A stretch of DNA of 64,000 nucleotides, from the NCBI RefSeq assembly GCF_902859705.1, contig NZ_CADIJO010000024.1, positions 1-64,000 of the forward strand. The letters run 5' to 3'. The stretch comes from Achromobacter deleyi (GTDB taxonomy: Bacteria > Pseudomonadota > Gammaproteobacteria > Burkholderiales > Burkholderiaceae_B). Under the pieces are notes generated by a model that ran no database searches, was not told the DNA's origin, and saw only the letters and a program-made list of their open reading frames with translations. Each line of letters starts with the position of its first letter. The first letter of the stretch is position 1. A program made the translations under genes and the position numbers. This document shows positions 32,162 to 42,030 of the stretch, piece after piece.

Positions 32162-34246
32162 TCAGTCCGCGCCGGCTGCAACGGCCGGCAGGGTTTCGTA
32201 CGGCGTTTCGCGGGCGGTGGGCTTGTTTTCCTCGCGGGCGCGCAGCACCGAACGCACGCCGAACACCACGATGCTGACCACCACGAAGATGAAGATGCCG
32301 CACAGGCCGGCGTTGATGTAGTCATTGAAGACCACGCGCGACATTTCCGACAGCGACTTGGCCGGGGCCAGCACCTTGCCTTCGGCGATGGCGGCGTTGT
32401 ACTTGGCCGCGTGCGCCAGGAAGCTGACCTTGGGGTCGGCATGGAACAGCTTCTGCCAGCCGGCGGTCAGGGTGCACGCCAGCAGCCACAGCGTGGGCAG
32501 CACGGTGACCCAGGCGTAGCGGTCGCGCTTCATCTTGAACAGCACCACGGTGCCCAGCGTCAGCGCAATGGCGGCCAGCATCTGGTTGGCAATGCCGAAC
32601 AGCGGCCACAGCGTGTTGATGCCGCCCAGCGGATCGACCACGCCCTGGTACAGGAAGTAGCCCCATGCCGCCACGCACAGGCCGGTAGCGATCAGGTTGG
32701 CGGGCAAGGACTCGGTGCGCTTGAGCGACGGGGCGAAGGTGCCCAGCAGGTCTTGCAGCATGAAGCGGCCCGCGCGGGTGCCGGCGTCCACGGCGGTCAG
32801 GATGAACAGCGCTTCGAACAGAATGGCGAAGTGATACCAGAACGCCATCATGCCCGGGCCGCCGATCACCTGGTGCAGGATGTGGGCCATGCCCACGGCC
32901 AGCGTCGGTGCGCCGCCGGCACGCGAGATGATGGTGCTTTCACCGACGTCCTTGGCGGTCTGGATCAGGTCGGCCGGGGTCACCACGAAGCCCCAGCTGG
33001 ACACCACCTGGGCCACCTGGTCGGGCGTGGTGCCGATGACGGCGGCCGGGCTGTTCATGGCGTAGTAGATGCCCGGCTCGATCACGCAAGCGGCCACCAG
33101 GGCCATGATGGCCACGAACGATTCCATCAGCATGCCGCCGTAACCGATGTAGCGGGCCTGGGTTTCGTTTTCGATCAGCTTGGGCGTGGTGCCCGACGAG
33201 ATCAGGGCATGGAAGCCCGACACCGCGCCGCAGGCGATGGTGATGAACAGGAACGGGAACAGGTTGCCCGACCACACCGGGCCGGAACCGTCCACGAACT
33301 GCGTCAGCGCCGGCATTTTCAGCTCGGGCGCCACTACCACGATGCCGATGGCCAGGCCGACGATGGTGCCGATCTTCAGGAAGGTCGACAGGTAGTCACG
33401 CGGGGCCAGCAGCAGCCACACCGGCAGCACCGAGGCGATGAAGCCGTAGATGATCAGGATCCAGGTCAGGCCCTTGCCGTCGAAGTCGAACATCGGGCCG
33501 ATGACCGGATGCGCCGCCACGTCCTGGCCGAACGTGATGGCCGCCATCAGGCCGACAAAGCCGATGATGGAGACCTCGCCGATCTTGCCCGGACGGATGT
33601 AGCGCAGGTACACGCCCATGAAGAGCGCGATGGGGATGGTGGCGGCCACCGTGAAGGTGCCCCACGGCGAATGCGTCAGCGCCTTGACCACGATCAGCGC
33701 CAGCACGGCCAGGATGATCACCATGATCATGAAGGCGCCGAACAGCGCGATCACGCCCGGGATCTTGCCCAGCTCGGACTTGACCAGGTCGCCCAGCGAA
33801 CGGCCGTCGCGGCGGGTGGAGATGAAGAGAATGGTGAAGTCCTGCACGGCGCCGGCAAACACCACGCCGGCCAGGATCCACAGCATGCCGGGCAGGTAGC
33901 CCATCTGCGCGGCCAGCACGGGGCCGACCAGGGGGCCGGCGCCGGCGATGGCGGCGAAGTGGTGGCCGAACAGCACGTGCTTGTTGGTGGGCACGTAGTC
34001 CAGGCCGTCGTTGTGCTTCCAGGCCGGCGTCATGCGGGTGGGGTCCAGCTTGAAGACCTTGTTCGCGATGAAGCGGCTGTAATAGCGGTATGCGATCAGA
34101 TACACGCACACGGCGGCGATCACCACCCATAGCGCATTGATGGTCTCACCTCTGGCCAGCGCCACGGTGCCAAGCGCAAACGCGCCCAACACCGCAACCG
34201 CCAGCCAGACCAGGTGCTGACCCAGTCCCTTACTGCTGGTATGCAT
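32162..34246 (-). CDS. cstA: CstA-family carbon starvation / pyruvate symporter
   Basis: The 694-residue polytopic membrane protein has the CstA signatures FGHHFAAIAGAGPLVGPVLA (residues 93-112) and FHALISSGTTPK. Family members import pyruvate (BtsT, CstA of E. coli) or peptides under carbon limitation. The length is typical. GAGGAGA precedes the ATG at 34246. The YbdD partner follows, and a Cache-domain two-component system diverges upstream, which probably senses the same carboxylate and controls this gene. Confidence 0.92.
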   Translation of the reverse strand: MHTSSKGLGQHLVWLAVAVLGAFALGTVALARGETINALWVVIAAVCVYLIAYRYYSRFIANKVFKLDPTRMTPAWKHNDGLDYVPTNKHVLFGHHFAAIAGAGPLVGPVLAAQMGYLPGMLWILAGVVFAGAVQDFTILFISTRRDGRSLGDLVKSELGKIPGVIALFGAFMIMVIILAVLALIVVKALTHSPWGTFTVAATIPIALFMGVYLRYIRPGKIGEVSIIGFVGLMAAITFGQDVAAHPVIGPMFDFDGKGLTWILIIYGFIASVLPVWLLLAPRDYLSTFLKIGTIVGLAIGIVVVAPELKMPALTQFVDGSGPVWSGNLFPFLFITIACGAVSGFHALISSGTTPKLIENETQARYIGYGGMLMESFVAIMALVAACVIEPGIYYAMNSPAAVIGTTPDQVAQVVSSWGFVVTPADLIQTAKDVGESTIISRAGGAPTLAVGMAHILHQVIGGPGMMAFWYHFAILFEALFILTAVDAGTRAGRFMLQDLLGTFAPSLKRTESLPANLIATGLCVAAWGYFLYQGVVDPLGGINTLWPLFGIANQMLAAIALTLGTVVLFKMKRDRYAWVTVLPTLWLLACTLTAGWQKLFHADPKVSFLAHAAKYNAAIAEGKVLAPAKSLSEMSRVVFNDYINAGLCGIFIFVVVSIVVFGVRSVLRAREENKPTARETPYETLPAVAAGAD

Positions 34247-34561
34247 AAGTTCTCCTCGTGCCTGCCGCCATGCTCTTGGCGTGAAACGCTTTTTTCGTCT
34301 CGCGGAAGGCAGACTCATTGTTGTGGGGTGGCGGACACGGCGGTCCGCTCGGCGTCGGGTCGACGCGGGCGTTAGTATTTCGATTTGCCCCACCCGCAAC
34401 AAGCGCGAAACTACGCAAGCGCCCTACGTGGTACTACCGAATGCGGCGCAGCATATTTGCGCCACAATCGTAAAATCGGCGGCTGACCATCCCCTTATTG
34501 CCGGGCCTATTTCCATTGACGCATCGCAACACGTCCGCTCGTCGCTGATACAAATCTCCTC
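34247..34561. promoter_or_regulatory. Divergent cstA / sensor kinase promoter region
   Basis: This 315-base gap holds two clear inverted repeats: GCGGAC-N6-GTCCGC at 34331-34348 and GGCGCA-N7-TGCGCC at 34445-34463. Either could be a binding site for the LuxR-type response regulator encoded at 35977-36633. The stretch 34375-34470 is less GC-rich and probably carries the promoters. No gene is seen. Confidence 0.45.
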
Positions 34562-35980
34562 ATGAAGCTGCGTCTGAAAATCCTGCTGCTGGCCGCCGTG
34601 CCCCTGCTCGTGGCGCTGGCAGCCATCGCCGTGGCCGTCTACGTGCAGGGCCTGCAACTGGCCCAGCGCGAAAAGGAAGTGGTGGAAAGCGCCTGGCTGG
34701 GCAGCAAGGAAAGCGAGCTGCGCCACTACGTCAGCCTGGCCTACAGCGCCATCGCCCCCTTGCAGGAAGCCAGCGACAGCGAGGCCGCCCGCGAGCGCGC
34801 CCTGGCGCTGCTGGCGCAGATGGAATTCGGCCACGACGGCTATTTCTTCGTCTATGACCTGCACGGCAAGAACCTGATGCACCCGCGCCAGCCCGAACTG
34901 GTCGGGCAAGACCTCTGGAACCTGCGCGACACGCGCGGCCAGGCGGTGATCCAGAACCTGCTGACGGCGGCGCGGCGCGGCGGCGCGCAGGGCCAGGCCG
35001 TGCATTACCTGTGGGAAAAGCCGTCGACCCACCAGACCGTCGAAAAGCTCGGTTACGTGGTGGTGCTGGAACGCTGGGGCTGGATGCTGGGCACCGGCAT
35101 CTACCTGGACGACGTGGAACAGACCCTGGCCCACATCGACGCCGCCGCACAGGCCAATATCCGCAACATGTTCGCCTGGGTGGCCGGCATCGCGGCCGTG
35201 TCCATCCTGCTGGTGGCGGCCTGCGGCCTGGCGCTCAATATCAGCGACCACCGCCAGTCCGACGCCAAGCTGCGCCTGATGGCCCAGCAACTGGTGCGCT
35301 CGCAGGAAGACGAGCGCGCCCGCCTGTCGCGCGAGCTGCACGACGGCATCAGCCAGGTGCTGGTGAGCATCAAGCTGTCGCTGGAAGCCGCCCGTGAACG
35401 GCTGCGCCAGGCCCTGGGCGCCGAACCGCGGGCGCTGGCCCATATCGACACGCCGCTGGGCGGCGCGCTGGACCGCCTGAACACGGCGGTGGGCGAGGTG
35501 CGGCGCATTTCGCACAACCTGCGCCCCACGCTGCTGGACGACCTGGGCCTGCCGGCCGCGCTGGAACACCTGGGCCGCGAATTCGCGGGCGCCAGCCAGC
35601 CGGGCGCCGCCCCGCTGGCCGTGCGCCTGGCCACCCAGGGCCGGCCGGTGAAGCTGCCCGACGCCTACGCCACCGCCCTGTTCCGCGTGACCCAGGAAGC
35701 GCTGACCAACGTCATCCGCCACGCCGGGGCGTCGCGCGCCGACCTGACGCTGGCCTATTCCGCCCGCGACCTGCGCCTGACGATCAGCGACGACGGCCGC
35801 GGCTTCGACTACGCCGATGTGCAGCGCGACCCGCGCCGCGGCATCGGCCTGCGCAATATGCGCGAACGCATGACGGCGCTTTCCGGCAGCCTCAGTTTCC
35901 ATACCTCGGACCAAGGCACCACCTTGCAGGCCTGGCTGCCGCTGCCCGCCCCCTCTTCCGAACCGGCCCCTTCTGCATGA
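34562..35980 (+). CDS. Cache-domain sensor histidine kinase (NarL type)
   Basis: The 472-residue kinase has helices at about 7-27 and 202-223 flanking a periplasmic single Cache domain (FGHDGYFFVYDLHGKNLMHP, about 89-108). A HisKA_3 domain with the phospho-histidine in RELHDGISQVL follows, then a HATPase domain (DDGRGFDY). Cache domains of this sort bind small carboxylates. Its stop overlaps the regulator start by ATGA. Being divergent from cstA, it probably senses pyruvate or a related acid; the exact ligand is unknown. Confidence 0.88.
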   Translation: MKLRLKILLLAAVPLLVALAAIAVAVYVQGLQLAQREKEVVESAWLGSKESELRHYVSLAYSAIAPLQEASDSEAARERALALLAQMEFGHDGYFFVYDLHGKNLMHPRQPELVGQDLWNLRDTRGQAVIQNLLTAARRGGAQGQAVHYLWEKPSTHQTVEKLGYVVVLERWGWMLGTGIYLDDVEQTLAHIDAAAQANIRNMFAWVAGIAAVSILLVAACGLALNISDHRQSDAKLRLMAQQLVRSQEDERARLSRELHDGISQVLVSIKLSLEAARERLRQALGAEPRALAHIDTPLGGALDRLNTAVGEVRRISHNLRPTLLDDLGLPAALEHLGREFAGASQPGAAPLAVRLATQGRPVKLPDAYATALFRVTQEALTNVIRHAGASRADLTLAYSARDLRLTISDDGRGFDYADVQRDPRRGIGLRNMRERMTALSGSLSFHTSDQGTTLQAWLPLPAPSSEPAPSA

Positions 35981-36633
35981 CCGACCATCCCGACGCCATC
36001 CGACTCCTGCTGATCGACGACCACCCGCTGGTGCGCGACGGCCTGCGCCTGCGCCTGGAAACCGTGCCACACCTGCGGGTGGTGGGCGAAGCCGGCAACG
36101 CCGCCGCCGTGCTGGCCTTCCTGCAGGCCTGCCTGGCCGAAGACCCGCAAGGCGGCACCCTGCCCCAACTGGCCCTGATGGACCTGAACATGCCCGGCGT
36201 GGGCGGGCTGGAACTGACCGCGCAGCTGCACGAGCGCTATCCGCAGATTGCGGTGCTGGTGCTGTCCATGCACGACAACGCCGAATACATGGTGCAGGCG
36301 GTGCGGGCCGGCGCCCGGGGCTACCTGCTCAAGGACGAGCCGGCGCAGGAAATCATCGCCGCCATCGACACGGTGATGACCGGCCGCAACTATTTCAGCG
36401 CCGCCGTCTCGCTGCGGCTGTCTCAGGCCAGCGCCCCGGCCACCTTGCTGACCCAGCGCGAACGCGACGTGCTGCGCCACATCGCCAGCGGCCATGCCAA
36501 CAAGCAGATCGCCCAGGCGCTGGGGCTGTCGGTGCGCACCGTGGAAACCCATCGGCTGAACATCAAGCGCAAGCTGGGCATCGACGGCCAGGCCGAACTG
36601 GTCAAGTACGCCGTGGAGAACCGCGGCGTGTAG
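35977..36633 (+). CDS. NarL/FixJ-type response regulator
   Basis: The 218-residue protein has a receiver domain (IDDHP, residues 13-17; phospho-acceptor Asp69 in LMDLNMPG) and a C-terminal LuxR helix-turn-helix (LTQRERDVLRHIASGHANKQ, then VRTVETHRLNIKRKLG). It is the cognate partner of the Cache kinase through a 4-base overlap. The likely target is the divergent cstA-ybdD promoter. Confidence 0.9.
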   Translation: MTDHPDAIRLLLIDDHPLVRDGLRLRLETVPHLRVVGEAGNAAAVLAFLQACLAEDPQGGTLPQLALMDLNMPGVGGLELTAQLHERYPQIAVLVLSMHDNAEYMVQAVRAGARGYLLKDEPAQEIIAAIDTVMTGRNYFSAAVSLRLSQASAPATLLTQRERDVLRHIASGHANKQIAQALGLSVRTVETHRLNIKRKLGIDGQAELVKYAVENRGV

Positions 36634-36729
36634 TTTCAGGCGCCTTTCAGGCGAACGGCCCCGGCCCGCGCTGGGGTAGACTTGCGTGTTAATCGCCATC
36701 AGTGGCGCGCAGCCCCAGGAGTCCTCCCC

Positions 36730-37275
36730 ATGTCATTGGAAACACACTACACCGCCATTCTCGAAGCGCTGGGGGAAGATCCGTCCCGCGAAGGGCTGGC
36801 CGACACGCCCGCCCGCGCAGCCAAGGCCATGCGCCACCTGTGCCGCGGCTACGGCCAGAACCTGGACGAAATCGTCAACGGCGCGCTGTTCACGTCCGAC
36901 ACCCGCGAGATCGTGCTGGTCAAGAACATCGAGCTGTATTCGCTCTGTGAACACCACATGCTGCCTTTCATCGGCAAGGCCCACGTGGCCTACCTGCCCA
37001 ATGGCCGCGTGCTGGGCCTGTCCAAGGTGGCGCGCATCGTCGAAATGTATGCCCGCCGCCTGCAGATCCAGGAAAACCTCAGCCGCCAGGTGGCCGAGGC
37101 CGTGCAGTCGGTCACCGGCGCCGCCGGCGTGGCCGTGGTGATCGAAGCCCAGCACATGTGCATGATGATGCGCGGCGTCGAAAAGCAGAATTCGTCCATG
37201 GTCACGTCGGTGATGCTGGGCGAATTCCACGAAAACCCCTCGACCCGGGCAGAATTCCTCAGCCTGATTCGCTAA
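36730..37275 (+). CDS. folE: GTP cyclohydrolase I
   Basis: The 181-residue enzyme converts GTP to 7,8-dihydroneopterin triphosphate, the first step of folate synthesis. The zinc ligands are Cys73 and a histidine in CEHH, plus the cysteine in [10 protein letters not shown]. The segment [12 protein letters not shown] is a family signature. AGGAG lies about 7 bases before the ATG. Single-gene unit with its own strong hairpin terminator. Confidence 0.95.
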   Translation: MSLETHYTAILEALGEDPSREGLADTPARAAKAMRHLCRGYGQNLDEIVNGALFTSDTREIVLVKNIELYSLCEHHMLPFIGKAHVAYLPNGRVLGLSKVARIVEMYARRLQIQENLSRQVAEAVQSVTGAAGVAVVIEAQHMCMMMRGVEKQNSSMVTSVMLGEFHENPSTRAEFLSLIR

Positions 37276-37292
37276 ATCAGACGGATTCCCCC

Positions 37293-37331
37293 AAACGGGC
37301 GGCCGGACCCTCTTGGTCCCGCCGCCCGTTT
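37293..37331 (+). terminator. Terminator of folE
   Basis: AAACGGGCGGC (37293-37303) pairs with GCCGCCCGTTT (37321-37331), and inside it GGACC pairs with GGTCC around a CTCTT loop, with one C-C mismatch. The stem ends in AAA/TTT, as in intrinsic terminators, 18 bases past the stop codon. Confidence 0.75.
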
Positions 37332-37495
37332 GCTTTGCGTCGTCCGCCAGATGGGGGATTCCCTCACATTGGCACCTATCGAACAGAGCATCTGGTCCTA
37401 GCGTTCCGATCCCATCCGGGCAAACTGGCGTCACAGGCCGCACCGGCACAAGCCGGTCGCGTCGGGGCGCGGCCCATCCTCAATCGGAGATCATC

Positions 37496-38524
37496 ATGAA
37501 CGCGATGTACCGCCTCATCCGCCGCTGTCTCCTTGCCGGCCTGGCCGCCGCGCTGCTGGGCGCACCCGCCTATGCCCAGACCCGCTTGACCGTCGGTTAC
37601 CAACTGATCGTCGGCCCGTTCCTGACCGCCATCGCCGACGGCAGTTTCGACAAGGCCCTGAAAGACGCCGGCTACCAGGTCGACTGGCGCCAGTTCACCT
37701 CGGGCGGCGACATTTCCACCGCGCTGGCCTCCGGCAACGTGCCGGTGGGCGTATTGGGGTCCACCGGCATCACGTCCGCCGCCACCCGCGGCGTGGACAT
37801 GGAACTGTTCTGGATCCTGGACAACATCGGCAAATCGGAAGCCCTGGTGGCGCGCAACGGCTCGGGCATCAACAGCACCGCCGACCTGAAGGGCAAGCGC
37901 GTCGCCACGCCGTTCGTGTCGACCTCGCACTTTCACCTGCTGGTGGGCCTGGAGCAGGTCTGGAAGATCAGCCCGCGCGACGTGCGCATCCTGAACATGC
38001 AGCCGCCGCAGATCGTGGCCGCCTGGCAGCGCGGCGACATCGACGCCGCCTACGTCTGGCCGCCTGCCCTGACCGAAATCGAAAAGACCGGCAAGGTCAT
38101 TGCCGATTCCGAGGCCATCGGCCGCGCCAGCGTGCCGACTTTCGACGGCCTGGTGGTGGACCGCGCCTGGGCCGCCAAGAACCCGAAGTTCATGGCCGCC
38201 TTCACCGGCGTGCTGGCCAAGTCGTACGCCGACTACCGCGCCAACAGCGCCGCCTGGACAGCCGACTCGGCGCCGGTGAAAAGCATCGTCAAGCTCATCG
38301 GCGGCAAGCCCGACGACGTGGCCTCGGCCTTGAAGCTGCTGACCTTCCCCACCGCCCAGGAACAGGCGTCCAATGAATGGCTGGGCGGCGGCAAAGAGGC
38401 CGGCGCCGCGCGCGCCTTCACGGCCAGCGCCAAGTTCCTGAAAGACCAGAAGCAGATCGACCGTGCCCTGGACGACTACAGCAGCCACGTCACGGACCAG
38501 TACGCCAAGGCGGCCGTCAAATAG
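37496..38524 (+). CDS. tauA: Taurine ABC transporter, periplasmic binding protein
   Basis: The 342-residue protein has a signal peptide (cleavage after AYA, about residue 27), then the TauA/SsuA-type fold: [32 protein letters not shown] and [18 protein letters not shown]. It captures taurine for TauBC. The following tauBC genes, a TauR-type regulator and the tauX/tauY pair nearby support taurine over other sulfonates. A stable hairpin separates it from tauB, a common way to make more binding protein than transporter. Confidence 0.88.
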   Translation: MNAMYRLIRRCLLAGLAAALLGAPAYAQTRLTVGYQLIVGPFLTAIADGSFDKALKDAGYQVDWRQFTSGGDISTALASGNVPVGVLGSTGITSAATRGVDMELFWILDNIGKSEALVARNGSGINSTADLKGKRVATPFVSTSHFHLLVGLEQVWKISPRDVRILNMQPPQIVAAWQRGDIDAAYVWPPALTEIEKTGKVIADSEAIGRASVPTFDGLVVDRAWAAKNPKFMAAFTGVLAKSYADYRANSAAWTADSAPVKSIVKLIGGKPDDVASALKLLTFPTAQEQASNEWLGGGKEAGAARAFTASAKFLKDQKQIDRALDDYSSHVTDQYAKAAVK

Positions 38525-38539
38525 CCGCCAAGGCCCACC

Positions 38540-38561
38540 GGGCGCGCCGGCAGGCGCGCCC
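38540..38561 (+). promoter_or_regulatory. Intercistronic stem-loop between tauA and tauB
   Basis: GGGCGCGCC (38540-38548) and GGCGCGCCC (38553-38561) form a perfect 9-bp stem with a GGCA loop, extendable by CC/GG with a bulge. There is no T-run. Placed just after the binding-protein gene, it likely protects the upstream message or attenuates read-through. Confidence 0.6.
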
Positions 38562-38606
38562 CGGCGCCCGCCTCGCCGCGGATGCCGCAATAACCGGGGA
38601 GCCTGT

Positions 38607-39443
38607 ATGTCCCACGCCACCACCCCCGCCGCGCAAGCCCTGCGCGCGGACCATGTCAGCGTCACCTACCCCGGGCTGCACGACAGCGGCCCGGTGATTG
38701 CGTTGCAAGACGTCAACCTGACCATCGAGCCCGGCGAATTCGTCGTGGCGCTGGGCGCGTCCGGTTGCGGCAAGACCACCCTGCTCAGCCTGTTGGCCGG
38801 ATTTCTGTCGCCCACCGACGGCGAGATCACGCTGGGCGGGCGGCCCATCACCGGCCCCGGCGCCGACCGCGGCGTGGTGTTCCAGAAGCACGCCCTGCTG
38901 CCCTGGCTGAATGTGCTGGAAAACACCGAGTTCGGCCTGAAGCTGCAGGGCGTGGACCGCGAAACGCGCCGCGCCCGCGCCCGCCGCAACCTCGAACTGG
39001 TGGGCCTGCAGGATTTTCACCGCCACATGATCTACCAGCTTTCCGGCGGCATGCAGCAGCGCGTGGGCATCGCCCGGGCGCTGACCTGCGACCCCGCCAT
39101 GCTGCTGATGGACGAGCCCATGGCGGCGCTGGACGCACTGACCCGCGAGACCATCCAGGAGCTGCTGCTCGATATCTGGCGCCAGACCGGCAAGATGTTC
39201 TTCTTCATTACCCATAGCGTGGAAGAGGCGCTGTTCCTGGGGTCGCGGCTGATCGTGATGTCGCCGCGCCCGGGACGCATCACCCACACCTTCAAGCCGG
39301 ACTTCAACCGGCGCTACCTGGAGACGCGCGATGGACGCGGCATCAAATCAAGTCCCGACTTCATCGCCATGCGCGAACAAGTCCTTGGCATCATCTACGG
39401 CGACGAACTTGCCGCCTCCGCCCCGCAGGCCGTCCATGCCTAG
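38607..39443 (+). CDS. tauB: Taurine ABC transporter, ATP-binding protein
   Basis: The 278-residue ATPase has Walker [10 protein letters not shown] (about 51-59), Q-loop [12 protein letters not shown], signature [15 protein letters not shown] and Walker [13 protein letters not shown]. This form is typical of the TauB/SsuB group. It ends 8 bases inside the start of tauC, so the two are translationally coupled. Confidence 0.9.
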   Translation: MSHATTPAAQALRADHVSVTYPGLHDSGPVIALQDVNLTIEPGEFVVALGASGCGKTTLLSLLAGFLSPTDGEITLGGRPITGPGADRGVVFQKHALLPWLNVLENTEFGLKLQGVDRETRRARARRNLELVGLQDFHRHMIYQLSGGMQQRVGIARALTCDPAMLLMDEPMAALDALTRETIQELLLDIWRQTGKMFFFITHSVEEALFLGSRLIVMSPRPGRITHTFKPDFNRRYLETRDGRGIKSSPDFIAMREQVLGIIYGDELAASAPQAVHA

Positions 39444-40263
39444 CCGCTTTTCGGGGCATCAGCCGGCCACGCCGGGCAAGGTCTATGGCGCGCCGGGAGC
39501 CGGCTACAGCGGCCACATCAGCCTGTTGACCAGCATCGCGCTGCTGGCGCTGTGGTTCCTGGCCACCAACGCGGGCTGGGTCAAGCCGCTGTTCCTGCCG
39601 TCGCCTCAGGCGGTGTACGGCAAATTCGTGTCCGCCATGACCGACGGCGTGGCCAACTCGACCCTGGCCGAGCACGCGCTGGCCAGCCTGACGCGGGTGT
39701 TCTCGGCGTTTTTCCTGGCCTGCGCCACCGCCATACCGGTCGGCATCCTGATGGGCGTGAACCGCTACGCCCGTGGCATCTTCGACCCGCCCATCGAGTT
39801 CTACCGCCCCCTGCCGCCCCTGGCCTACCTGCCGCTCATCATCATCTGGTTCGGCATCGGCGAATTCCCCAAGATCCTCTTGATCTACCTGGCCATCTTC
39901 GCGCCCATGGCGATTGCGGCACGGGCCGGGGTGCGGTCCGTGTCCATCGAGCAGATCCACGCCGCCTACGCCATGGGCGGCTCGCGGATGCAGATCGTCT
40001 GGCACGTGATCCTGAAAGCGGCAATGCCCGAGATCTTCACCGGCATGCGCATCGGCATCGGGGTGGGCTGGACCACGCTGGTGGCCGCCGAAATGGTGGC
40101 CGCCGACCGCGGGCTGGGCTTCATGGTGCTGAACGCCGCGCAGTTCCTGGCCAGCGACACCGTCATCATGGGCATCATCGTGATCGGCGTGTTCGCCTTC
40201 GCCTTCGACCTGCTGGTGCGCTACCTGGAGAAATTCGCGATTCCCTGGAAGGGACGCATCTGA
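39436..40263 (+). CDS. tauC: Taurine ABC transporter, permease
   Basis: The 275-residue inner-membrane protein has about six helices and the EAA loop for contact with the ATPase ([20 protein letters not shown], about 174-193). The family pattern [22 protein letters not shown] matches TauC/SsuC. The start lies inside the end of tauB. Confidence 0.9.
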   Translation: MPSRFSGHQPATPGKVYGAPGAGYSGHISLLTSIALLALWFLATNAGWVKPLFLPSPQAVYGKFVSAMTDGVANSTLAEHALASLTRVFSAFFLACATAIPVGILMGVNRYARGIFDPPIEFYRPLPPLAYLPLIIIWFGIGEFPKILLIYLAIFAPMAIAARAGVRSVSIEQIHAAYAMGGSRMQIVWHVILKAAMPEIFTGMRIGIGVGWTTLVAAEMVAADRGLGFMVLNAAQFLASDTVIMGIIVIGVFAFAFDLLVRYLEKFAIPWKGRI

Positions 40264-40294
40264 AAGGAGGGTCTCGTTCCATTTTCTGGCCGAT

Positions 40295-40321
40295 GCGTCA
40301 TCCATTTGTCATCCATGACGC
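40295..40321. promoter_or_regulatory. Repeat element upstream of tauR
   Basis: The nonamer GTCATCCAT is repeated directly at 40297-40305 and 40308-40316, 11 bases (one helical turn) apart. The same segment forms an inverted repeat GCGTCAT (40295-40301) and ATGACGC (40315-40321). It lies in the 182-base gap between tauC and tauR, fitting a MocR-type autoregulatory site. I did not find a clear copy before tauA. Confidence 0.6.
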
Positions 40322-40445
40322 GTCGGCAGGGCATTCCCGCATTCCGTCCCCCCATCCGCTCCTCTATTCTGGGACTCAGCCCCCCGCCCCGCCGCGCGCC
40401 TCGCGCCGGCACGGCCGGGGCGCGTCGCCACTACAAGGAGCCGCC

Positions 40446-41969
40446 ATGTCCAGCCAGGCCTCGATGCTCAAGCCTGTGTTGCGGGAACGCCTGTTCGAAC
40501 GCGAAAGCGCGCCCAATCTCAGCCTGCAGGGCCGGGTCCGGCAGATGCTGGTGTCGGCCATTCTCAGCGGCCATCTGCCGCCGGGCGCGCCGGTGCCGTC
40601 CAGCCGCTATCTGGCCGACCAGTTGCGCATCGCCCGCAACACCGTCGTGTTCGCCTACCAGCAGCTGGTCAGCGAGGGCTACCTGGAATCGCGCGAGCGC
40701 AGCGGCCACTTCGTCAGCGCCGACGTGCTGCAAGGGCGCGCCGCGCAGCACGCGGACCCCTGCGCCTCGAACGTGGCGGCCGACGCCGTCTGCTGGGACG
40801 AGCGGCTGCGGTTTCGCCCGACCCGCCAGCGCAACATCGTCAAGCCGCAAGACTGGCAGAAGCAACCCTACCCCTTTGTCTACGGCCAGTTCGACCAGGA
40901 CCTGTTTCCCACCGCCGAATGGCGCGAATGCTGTATCAAGGCCCTGTCGGTGCTGGACATCCGCAGCTGGGCGCCCGACCTGATCACCCACGACGACCCC
41001 GCGCTGATCGAGCAGATCCGCACCCAGGTGCTGCCGCGCCGCGGCGTGTGGGCCGACGCCGAGGAAATCGTCATCACCGTGGGCGCGCAGCACGCGCTGT
41101 ATCTGCTGGCCGACCTGCTGGTCAACGAAGACACGGTGGTCGGCATGGAAGATCCGGGCTACCCCGATGCGCGCAACATCTTCGCCAGCCACACCCGCCA
41201 CCTGCTACCGCTGCCGGTAGATGGCCAGGGCCTGTGCACCGGCACGCACCTATTGGGCTGCGACTACATTTTCGTGACGCCGGGCCACCAATGCCCCACC
41301 ACCGTCACGCTGTCGGCCGCGCGCCGCGACAACCTGCTGACGCTGGCCCGCCAGGCCGACAGCCTGATCATCGAAGACGACTTCGAAAGCGAAAGCCGCT
41401 GGGGCGAAGGCGCGATCCCGGCGCTGAAAAGCCAGGACCGCGACGGCCGCGTGATCTACGTGGGCAGCCTGGCCAAATCGTTCGCGCCGGGCCTGCGCAT
41501 CGGCTACATCGTCGCCCCGCGCGAACTGGCCGCCGAGCTGCGCGCCCTGCGCCGCCTGATGCTGCGCCATCCGTCGGCCTACATCCAGCGTGCGTTCTCG
41601 CTGTTCATCTCACTGGGGCATCACCATTCGCTGCTGCGCCGGCAATCGCAGGCCTACCAGCAGCGCGGCGCCGAATTGACCGCGGCGCTGGCGCGCTGGC
41701 TGCCCGACTTCACGGCGGTGCCCATCACCGGTTCATCATCGTGCTGGCTGCAGGGGCCGGCGTGGCTGGACGCCACCGAACTGTCGCAGGCGGCGCTGGC
41801 CGAGGGCGTCGTGGTCGAGCCAGGCAATGTGTTCTTCATGGACGGCGCCAACGCCCCGCGCAATTTCCTGCGGGTGGGGTTCACGTCGATCCGCGCCGAG
41901 CACATCGGGCCCGGGATTGAAAAGCTGGCGCAGGTGGTGCGCCGCTACCGCCTGCGGGCAGCGGCCTGA
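40446..41969 (+). CDS. tauR: MocR-type regulator, likely TauR
   Basis: The 507-residue protein has a GntR winged helix at about 28-92 (VPSSRYLADQLRIARNTVV) and an aminotransferase domain with the PLP lysine in VGSLAKSFAPGLRIGY. TauR of Rhodobacter capsulatus is a MocR protein that activates taurine genes in response to taurine. The position after tauABC and opposite tauXY fits this role. Symbol assigned from context plus family, not from a close sequence match. Confidence 0.8.
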   Translation: MSSQASMLKPVLRERLFERESAPNLSLQGRVRQMLVSAILSGHLPPGAPVPSSRYLADQLRIARNTVVFAYQQLVSEGYLESRERSGHFVSADVLQGRAAQHADPCASNVAADAVCWDERLRFRPTRQRNIVKPQDWQKQPYPFVYGQFDQDLFPTAEWRECCIKALSVLDIRSWAPDLITHDDPALIEQIRTQVLPRRGVWADAEEIVITVGAQHALYLLADLLVNEDTVVGMEDPGYPDARNIFASHTRHLLPLPVDGQGLCTGTHLLGCDYIFVTPGHQCPTTVTLSAARRDNLLTLARQADSLIIEDDFESESRWGEGAIPALKSQDRDGRVIYVGSLAKSFAPGLRIGYIVAPRELAAELRALRRLMLRHPSAYIQRAFSLFISLGHHHSLLRRQSQAYQQRGAELTAALARWLPDFTAVPITGSSSCWLQGPAWLDATELSQAALAEGVVVEPGNVFFMDGANAPRNFLRVGFTSIRAEHIGPGIEKLAQVVRRYRLRAAA

Positions 41970-42000
41970 CGGCGCCATCGGGGCAAACGCCCGGCGCCGT
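41969..42000. terminator. Hairpin between convergent tauR and tauY
   Basis: ACGGCGCC (41969-41976) pairs with GGCGCCGT (41993-42000). Inside, GGGC (41981-41984) pairs with GCCC (41989-41992) around AAAC, leaving a four-base bulge. It starts on the last base of the tauR stop codon and can serve both strands; AAAAAC follows shortly after on the plus strand. Confidence 0.55.
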
Positions 42001-42030
42001 CCGCGAAAAACGGCGCCATCCCGCCTGGCA

